Below are positions 58,476 to 64,000 of a DNA stretch of 64,000 nucleotides, in pieces. The stretch covers positions 107,167 through 171,166 of the forward strand of contig LSNL01000006.1 of NCBI GenBank assembly GCA_003056145.1. The letters are read 5' to 3'. Made by a program: the position numbers and the translations under genes. A model generated the notes under the pieces. The model did no database searches, was not told the origin of the DNA, and was given only the letters and a program-made list of their open reading frames with translations. This stretch comes from Parcubacteria group bacterium M10-OD1-1 (GTDB lineage: Bacteria > Patescibacteria > Paceibacteria > Moranbacterales > UBA2206). The first letter of the stretch is position 1, and each line of letters starts with the position of its first letter.

Positions 58476-59699
58476 TTATTTTATATTATCCATTATACTG
58501 TACATCGGTTGCAACATAGAAACCGCAAAAAGTCCCACTGCCGAACCAATTAAAATCATTAAAACTGGTTCAATAATAGAAGACATATTTTTAGAAACTT
58601 GGCTTACTTCACCTTCATAAAATTCGGCTAGCTTCAAAAGAACTGTATCGGTCTTTCCGGTTTCCTCACCGACTTGAATCATTTGAGTTAACAGAAGAGG
58701 AAAAATATTTGGATTTTCAGCAGTTACCGTACTTAGAGCAACTCCTGCTTGAATTTTATTAATACCATCACGAATAGCATCTTGATAATAATAATTAGTT
58801 AAAGTTTGAGAGATAATTTTTAATGATTCCACAACTGAAACTCCACTTTTTAAAAGAGAACTGTAAATTCTAGCAAACCGAGCGCAATTAACTTTAATAA
58901 CTATATTTTTAACTACTGGAATATGGATAACTAAAAAGCCAATCGTCTTCTTTCCTGATGGAGTTTTAAGAAAAAATTTCAAAAATATACCTAAAGTAAG
59001 CGCCCCTAAAGCAATAGCAACGCCATGATGCCTTAAGGCATCGCTAATAGCAATCACAAATTTAGTAGTCGGTGGAAGATCCACTTTCATATCTGTAAAA
59101 ACACTCATCATTTTTGGCAAAATATAGGTTAGCATTAAAATAGCAATAGCAATCATTGCCACGACAATAACTGCCGGGTAAGTTAAAGCTCCTTTAACTT
59201 TACTCATTAATTCGTGTTCTTTTTCCAATTGTAAAGCTAAAATATTAAGAACATCTTCTAAATTTCCGCTCACTTCACCCACTCTAACCATATTAACAAA
59301 AAGATCGTCAAAAACACTCGGATATTTAGCTAATCCATCGGCAAAAGAATTACCAGCTTGAATATCTTCATAAATTTTTTCCAAAATAGAAGCAAACTTC
59401 TTTTGTTTAGTCTGAAGAGAAATATTTCTAACTGATTTAGAGAGAGATAAACCAGAAGAAACCATAACACTTAGGTTTCTAGTAAACATTAACTTCTCAG
59501 TCAAAGAAACTCTAGTGAACATATCTAAAAAATCAATTTTCGCCTTATTAGAAGTATCAGCAGATTTTAACTTTTTAAAAGAGGTTAAGATATAGCCATC
59601 AGTTCTTAATTGAGCCGCTAAATCTCTTTCGTCTTTAACATCTAACTTTCCACTTTTAGTTTTTCCAGCGTAATTTTTAGCTGTGTAAAAAATTTTCAT
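58476..59699 (-). CDS. pilC: Type IV pilus platform protein PilC (locus 2)
   Basis: 407 residues from the ATG at 59699 (MKIFYTAKNYAGKTKSG), which fits the usual PilC start; an ATG at 59750 would add 17 unusual residues. Two GspF modules: FTRNLSVMVSSGLSLSKSV and FARIYSSLLKSGVSVVESL; final helix EPVLMILIGSAVGLFAVSML. It is 14 bases downstream of pilB2 by the longer frame. Confidence 0.92.
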   Translation of the reverse strand: MKIFYTAKNYAGKTKSGKLDVKDERDLAAQLRTDGYILTSFKKLKSADTSNKAKIDFLDMFTRVSLTEKLMFTRNLSVMVSSGLSLSKSVRNISLQTKQKKFASILEKIYEDIQAGNSFADGLAKYPSVFDDLFVNMVRVGEVSGNLEDVLNILALQLEKEHELMSKVKGALTYPAVIVVAMIAIAILMLTYILPKMMSVFTDMKVDLPPTTKFVIAISDALRHHGVAIALGALTLGIFLKFFLKTPSGKKTIGFLVIHIPVVKNIVIKVNCARFARIYSSLLKSGVSVVESLKIISQTLTNYYYQDAIRDGINKIQAGVALSTVTAENPNIFPLLLTQMIQVGEETGKTDTVLLKLAEFYEGEVSQVSKNMSSIIEPVLMILIGSAVGLFAVSMLQPMYSIMDNIK

Positions 59700-59764
59700 T
59701 TTTATATTTGATAAATTCTTATCTTTTTTATTTTTTTTTACGAAATTCAATTCTACAAAAAATT

Positions 59765-61519
59765 TTATTCCTTAGTTACTCTCAAAATCTCCTCTATGGA
59801 AGTAACTCCTAAAATAGCTTTAGCAAAACCATCTTCTACCATTGTCAACATTCCTTTCTTTTTACAATTGGCTTCAATTTCTTCCGTAGGAGATTTTTGA
59901 GTAATCATCTTTTTCACCTCATCATCAACTGCTAAAACTTCAAAAATACCTTTTCGTCCGTGATAACCTTCATGATTGCATTGATCGCAACCGACCGATT
60001 TATACAATTCAATATCTTTCCATTCATCTTTTTCCTTAATTTTAGACTTTACATATTTAACTCGCTTAACAGCTCTTAAAACACTTTCCATATTATAATT
60101 ATCATTTAAAGTCGCTAATTCTTTTTCTCCTAACTTATACTTTTTTTTACAATCATCGCAAAGTTTTCTTACTAATCTTTGAGCAATAATAACATTAACC
60201 GTAGAAGCTACCAGAAACGGCTCGGCGCCCATATCAATCAAACGAGGAATAGTTCCCGCCGCACTGTTAGTATGTAATGTTGATAAAACTAAATGCCCTG
60301 TCATAGCGGCGTGAATTGCCATCTCCATTGTTTCGTTATCTCTAATCTCTCCCACCATTATAATATCTGGATCCTGACGAAGCAAAGACCTTAAACCAGC
60401 TGAAAAAGTTAAGCCTACTTTTTGATGAATTTGAGTTTGATTGATCTTAGGCATTCTATATTCAACCGGATCTTCTACTGTACTAATATTAACTTCCGGA
60501 ACATTTAAAATATCCATAATAGTATATAGCGTGGTGGTCTTGCCAGACCCAGTTGGACCAGTAACTAAAATCATTCCATTAGGTCTTTTAATTTCTCGAT
60601 GGATAATTTCCAGTTCCTCACCCATTAAACCCATTACTTCCAAAGTTAATCCTTTAGCTGATTCATTTAAAATACGCATTACAATCTTCTCTCCGTCAAA
60701 AATAGGCAAAATACTAACCCGAAAAGAAATTTTCATTTTATTTTGTTCTATTTTAAACCTACCATCTTGCGGAATGCGATGTTCATCTAACTTTAAATTA
60801 GATAAAACTTTTATTCTAGCTACAATACCTTCTTTAACTTGCTTAGGCAAAATCATTGCTTCATGTAAGATACCATCAATCCGATACCTAACTCTTACTT
60901 CTTTTTCGTCTGGCTCAATGTGAATATCACTAGCTCCTTGTAAAATAGCATGCTTAATTAAAGTATCTACGATTCTAATAATTGGCAAACCTTGAGCCAC
61001 CTCTTCTAAATCTTCTTTTGTCTTATCAGTCTGATCAGATATTTCGCTTGCATTACTATCAATAATATCACCAAATTCTGCCTTTAAACTTTTACTATAT
61101 TGTCTTAAAACAGTATCGATACTTTCTTCTGAAGTTAAACAAATAATTATTTTTAAACCTGTTTTTTTTCTAATAAAATCAATTGTTTGAATATCTTCAG
61201 TATTCAACATTGCCACTTTTAATTCTGTACCCTTTTTATCAAAAGCAATAATTTTATATTTTTTCGCAATCGGTTCGGGAATAATTTGCAAAATATCGTT
61301 AGGAATAGTTTCTTTAGAAATATCTACAAACGGAATACCTAAAATATAAGCGTAAAGCTTCCTTAATTTTTCCTCAGTGATAAATTTTTTTTCTAATAAG
61401 ACATCTCCTAACTTAATTTTTTCTTTCTCCGCTTTTTGATAAGACTTCTCTAAATCAATATCTTTGACTAAGCCAGCGTCTTTGATAAATTCTTTGAGTT
61501 GTTTGTTTTCTATTTTCAT
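59765..61519 (-). CDS. pilB: Pilus extension ATPase PilB (locus 2)
   Basis: 584 residues. The GspE N-terminal domain is clear (GDVLLEKKFITEEKLRKLYA), then IVDTLIKHAILQGASDIHIE, Walker A GPTGSGKTTTLYTIM, Walker B DIIMVGEIRDNETMEMAIHA and His box TGHLVLSTLHTNSA. The zinc site CDDCKKKY..CDQCNHEGY marks it as PilB. It differs from the locus 1 copy by having the N-terminal domain intact and by many substitutions. It follows the truncated receiver gene by about 40 bases. Confidence 0.94.
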   Translation of the reverse strand: MKIENKQLKEFIKDAGLVKDIDLEKSYQKAEKEKIKLGDVLLEKKFITEEKLRKLYAYILGIPFVDISKETIPNDILQIIPEPIAKKYKIIAFDKKGTELKVAMLNTEDIQTIDFIRKKTGLKIIICLTSEESIDTVLRQYSKSLKAEFGDIIDSNASEISDQTDKTKEDLEEVAQGLPIIRIVDTLIKHAILQGASDIHIEPDEKEVRVRYRIDGILHEAMILPKQVKEGIVARIKVLSNLKLDEHRIPQDGRFKIEQNKMKISFRVSILPIFDGEKIVMRILNESAKGLTLEVMGLMGEELEIIHREIKRPNGMILVTGPTGSGKTTTLYTIMDILNVPEVNISTVEDPVEYRMPKINQTQIHQKVGLTFSAGLRSLLRQDPDIIMVGEIRDNETMEMAIHAAMTGHLVLSTLHTNSAAGTIPRLIDMGAEPFLVASTVNVIIAQRLVRKLCDDCKKKYKLGEKELATLNDNYNMESVLRAVKRVKYVKSKIKEKDEWKDIELYKSVGCDQCNHEGYHGRKGIFEVLAVDDEVKKMITQKSPTEEIEANCKKKGMLTMVEDGFAKAILGVTSIEEILRVTKE

Positions 61520-61556
61520 TTATTTTATACTGAGCTACCACTTAAAATTTTATCTA

Positions 61557-61730
61557 TTAGAGAGACATTTTTAAGGTTTCCTTAATCTTAGTAGAAATAT
61601 CCTCCAATTTATAATTAGCCTTGACTAAATAAGTAGTCGCTCCTTTTTCAAAAGCCTTTTGAATATCTTCTGCACTTTCTAAATTAGTCAATAAAATAAC
61701 AGGGATTTTTTTAGTTTTTTCATCTTTTAT
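61557..61730 (-). CDS. Response regulator receiver, C-terminal fragment (5' part lost at the junction)
   Basis: About 58 residues. KKIPVILLTNLESAED and TYLVKANY correspond to the Thr and Lys of a CheY-like receiver; the phospho-acceptor Asp half is missing because the sequence switches at about 61,730-61,740. It closely resembles the receiver of locus 1 (KKIPIVLLTNLSQKEN, DYLIKSQF). It lies just upstream of pilB2, as the other receiver lies next to pilB1. The reading frame continues by chance into the TonB receptor fragment, giving a false 379-codon frame (61557-62696). Confidence 0.85.
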   Translation of the reverse strand: MKDEKTKKIPVILLTNLESAEDIQKAFEKGATTYLVKANYKLEDISTKIKETLKMSL

Positions 61731-61742
61731 TTGGGTGTTCCC
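61728..61742. other. Chimeric junction between two genomes
   Basis: To the left is AT-rich Patescibacteria-type sequence with a receiver domain (IKDEKTKKIPV). To the right, composition rises at once to about half G+C and the frame encodes a TonB receptor (EMSLFYGGG). Two unrelated proteins are each cut here. No transposase, repeat or att-like site is seen. Confidence 0.85.
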
Positions 61743-62696
61743 CCCGCCATAAAACAGGCTCATTTCTCGGTAGTCTTCGCCGCGGGTATAATCCCAACGC
61801 AGTTTTTCCTGACCATGAGATTGTCGATTTTTGTAGTAATTAACGCCGAGATAAAAATCCTGGTAATCAATCTGCAAATTCAGAGGCTGACTGGCAGACG
61901 GGTTTTCATAGGCGTTGATTGATTTTGCGGCCAGGCTGTTATCGGCCCAACCCTTAGAGAAGTTTTCGGTATCCTGCACAAATTTAGTGAAATCCGCTTC
62001 ATCACTGGCATAGGCCATTCCACTGCCACTGAAACGCCACGCGCCCAAGCGTTTGCCAAACGTAAAACTCACTCCTCTGGAGTTAAAGCTGCCATAATCC
62101 AGAGCAATTTCTACACCCGAATAATTCGGGTCAGCATCGCGGGTAATAATATTGATAACGCCTGCCAGTGCATTGGCGCCATACAGCGCAGAACCGGGCG
62201 AGGCCATGACTTCAATGCGTTTGATGTTGTACGTGGCGAATTGTCGGCTGATAAATGCCTCTGAAGCAATCAGGTTGTTTACTTCCCGGCCATTAATCAT
62301 TAACAGGGTTTGCGAAAAATTGGATACCAGCCCCCGCTGTCCGCCCCATACCCAGGATTGGGGATTGTAAAGATAGATGCTGGGCACGGTTTTTAACGCA
62401 TCCTGCAGAAATCGCCAGCCATTGCGGTTGATTTCTTCTTCGGTAATGACATAAATCGTGCCGGGTGCGAGCAGGGCGCTCTCTGATTTTTTTGAAACGG
62501 TGGTTACGTTGACTGCCAGCAGGTCTTCAATATCCAGGGCCAGTAATTCCTGTAAAGCCTCTTCACGTTGATCTGCAAACGCTGACACAGCCAAGCCGAA
62601 AGTGAGAGACCCTGCGATGGCGCACATAAACATACGTCGTCTGTATGAATGATTTTCCAGCATCGTTCCACTATAGGTTGGCAGTTTAAGGTGCAT
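61740..62696 (-). CDS. TonB-dependent receptor, N-terminal part with plug domain (truncated at the junction)
   Basis: About 319 residues remain. The start may be 62696 or, better, 62663 (MLENHSYRRR), after which a signal peptide MFMCAIAGSLTFGLAVSAFA fits. EDLLAVNVTTVSKK is a TonB-box-like start, and the plug domain shows APGTIYVITEEEINRNGWRF, VSNFSQTLLMINGREVN, IKRIEVMASPGSALYGANAL and GVINIITRDA. The barrel begins after (VEIALDYGSFNSRGVSF) and is cut. Outer-membrane receptors of this type are not expected in Patescibacteria, so this belongs to the second genome. Confidence 0.9.
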
Positions 62697-62961
62697 ACCC
62701 GCGTAACAAACCGCAAGGTTTCCCGGTTTTTTCCTGTGACTTCCACTGCTGTCGCGTTAACGCCATTTCCCTCTTAATTAACGGGGGAAATAGTTATGCC
62801 TACGGATAGTAATGTTTTTCTTGTTGATCAACAAAAGTAGCATAGATACAGAGACGGTTCATAACAATAGTGTAGTGTTGTCGAATGAAACCACTATTAG
62901 GGAGTACGATGCTTAAGCGCGTTTCTATCGCCCGAAATCACACAGAGGAGTTAAGTCTGTC

Positions 62962-63396
62962 ATGTGCCAGTTTACCGTTATTGATCCTGCCCATATTCCC
63001 CCCATTGCCCTGCCGTCGATGGACGCGACACATCACGAAGAAGTCGCGTTGGTGAATCACATAGGTGGGCTGATCAAAGCCGGGCAGGCCGGTACGCTGG
63101 CGCGCGAAGATCTACAGGCGAGCCTGCATGAGTGGGTGGAACACACACGTGCGCATTTCAGCAACGAAAATCAACTCATGGAAGCGGCCAATTTCCCGGC
63201 TTATGTGATACACAGTGGCGCACACACTCAGGCGCTGGATGGGCTGACAGCCAGCGTGGAAGCCTGGCTGGCCAGTGATAATCTGGATGCGCTGGCGGAT
63301 TATGTCTTTGTTCAGTGGCCCGAATGGTTTCTGGCGCACGTCTCCAGCATGGATGCGATGACGGCTCTCTACCTGAGTCAGCAACGCAGTGCTTAA
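62962..63396 (+). CDS. Bacteriohemerythrin-like protein
   Basis: 144 residues, a single hemerythrin domain. Ligand-type residues are seen in ATHHEEV, EHTRAHFSNENQLME, YVIHSGAHTQALDG and WFLAHVSSMD, the usual order for a di-iron oxygen-binding four-helix bundle. It may carry or sense oxygen. A GAGGAG sequence lies 11 bases before the ATG, a bit far. It belongs to the GC-richer second genome and is divergent from the TonB receptor gene. Confidence 0.88.
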   Translation: MCQFTVIDPAHIPPIALPSMDATHHEEVALVNHIGGLIKAGQAGTLAREDLQASLHEWVEHTRAHFSNENQLMEAANFPAYVIHSGAHTQALDGLTASVEAWLASDNLDALADYVFVQWPEWFLAHVSSMDAMTALYLSQQRSA

Positions 63397-63464
63397 AATG
63401 CCCACTAGATTAAATTGCGACAGGTAAGCCAGTGATAATCCGGTTAGAATACGGCCATGACGCC

Positions 63465-63592
63465 GAATGGCGTTAACTTAATAAGCCTTTATTGACGCCA
63501 AATTTCATCTTGTAGGATGGGCACTGCCCACCGGGGCCGCACCATGGTGGGCGATGCCCACCCACAAGACCAAGCTTAAGTTAACGCCATTC
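63465..63592. mobile_element. MITE-like element with 17-bp terminal inverted repeats
   Basis: Perfect arms GAATGGCGTTAACTTAA (63465-63481) and TTAAGTTAACGCCATTC (63576-63592) enclose about 94 bases with internal hairpin GGTGGGC/GCCCACC motifs. A partial related sequence GCGTTAACGCCATTT lies at about 62755-62769. No transposase frame. It could be a REP-like or MITE repeat of the second genome. Confidence 0.5.
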
Positions 63593-63631
63593 CGACCCGA
63601 TCCGCTTAACCTGTAGAGATCCCTGTTCCGC

Positions 63632-64000
63632 ATGCCACCTGATTCCGCAATCACCGAACAGACCGGCGATCCACAATTTGCTTCCGCCGAAGCATTGCAA
63701 ACGCATCTGCTGATGGGTGTTTCCCGCACCTTTGCGTTGACCATTCCACAGCTGCCCACAGCACTCTGTTCTGTCGTGTCCAACGGTTATCTGCTCTGTC
63801 GCATTGTCGATACCATCGAAGATGACCCCGCACTGGACGCCGCGCAGAAACGCCATTTTGCCAGTTTGTTCAGCGCCGTGGTGGCCGGTGAGGCCGATGC
63901 AAAAGGCTTTGCACAATCGTTATCGGAAATACTGTCCGCAGCCACCATTCCGGCTGAACACGAACTGGTGCGGCTTACCGCAGCTGTCATAAAAATCACC
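63632..64000 (+). CDS. Squalene/phytoene synthase family protein, N-terminal part (cut by window edge)
   Basis: 123 residues to the window end, open on the right. SRTFALTIPQLP and YLLCRIVDTIEDDPALD match the first aspartate-rich motif (DxxED) of head-to-head prenyl synthases that make squalene or phytoene from two prenyl diphosphates. The motif reads more like squalene synthase (DTVEDD). It belongs to the second genome. It starts at the ATG at 63632; no clear Shine-Dalgarno site was seen. Confidence 0.88.
   Translation, partial: MPPDSAITEQTGDPQFASAEALQTHLLMGVSRTFALTIPQLPTALCSVVSNGYLLCRIVDTIEDDPALDAAQKRHFASLFSAVVAGEADAKGFAQSLSEILSAATIPAEHELVRLTAAVIKIT

Noticed and set aside
60441..60923. 160-codon plus-strand frame
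   Set aside because: Antisense to pilB2, which has complete motifs; composition and content show it is a shadow.
61557..62696. A true TonB-receptor/response-regulator fusion protein
   Set aside because: Composition and gene content change at the fusion point and both domains are truncated; a chimeric contig explains it better.
63505..63999. Several minus-strand frames at the right end
   Set aside because: They overlap the squalene/phytoene synthase gene, which has a clear family motif on the plus strand, and the MITE-like repeat.

Overview
The window is a chimera of two genomes. Positions 1 to about 61,730 look like one AT-rich genome of a Candidate Phyla Radiation (Patescibacteria) bacterium. 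The signs are tight gene packing, A-rich starts mostly without Shine-Dalgarno sites, short conserved membrane proteins, HTH/fibronectin-type surface proteins, an O-antigen-ligase/TPR membrane protein, and rRNA genes with insertions. From about 61,740 to 64,000 the DNA is abruptly GC-richer and carries gammaproteobacterium-like genes: a TonB-dependent receptor plug, a bacteriohemerythrin and a squalene/phytoene synthase. The switch falls inside one open reading frame that joins the N-terminus of the TonB receptor to the C-terminus of a response regulator, so it is best read as an assembly or binning artefact.

Layout: 1-1,325 holds a RodA/FtsW fragment and an anchored surface protein. 1,476-5,640 is a 23S-5S rRNA unit on the minus strand with no adjacent 16S. 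It has its own consensus promoter, an attenuator-like hairpin, a pre-23S processing stem, two AT-rich insertions in 23S and an extended 5S. 5,870-15,181 encodes membrane and surface proteins, including an adhesin of about 1,344 residues. 15,558-24,713 holds gyrB, small unknown genes with clear promoters and terminators, three tRNAs (Asp, Met/Ile2, fMet), a HEPN-like membrane protein, gatA, gatC and ligA.

24,811-35,700 is a complete type IV pilus (T4P) locus: pilM, N, O, B, response regulator, pilT, pilC, major pilin, pilD and four minor pilins. 35,891-39,266 is a plus-strand clpC-comF pair with a consensus promoter. 39,308-42,124 holds a NUDIX gene, a membrane protein, tRNA-Ser and a DUF2130 gene. 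42,275-50,234 reads like one long minus-strand operon: NiFe hydrogenase delta, a matrixin-like protease, hydrogenase alpha, superoxide reductase, a HypA-like protein, GAPDH, D-aminoacylase and murD.

50,537-52,100 has a secreted CAP protein and a plus-strand tRNA array (Arg-TCT, Lys-CTT, His-GTG, Arg-TCG). 52,118-61,730 is a second T4P locus: response regulator, pilB2, pilC2, modular pseudopilins and pilMNO2.

Taken together, the main segment suggests a small fermentative, probably host-attached cell that invests in surface structures (two pilus machines, an adhesin, secreted proteases) and carries a reduced cytoplasmic hydrogenase. The most unusual observations are the architecture of the rRNA unit and a hydrogenase large subunit that ends exactly at its metal-binding motif beside a HypA-like protein with no cysteines. 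Function calls rest on reading motifs by eye; no database search was run.
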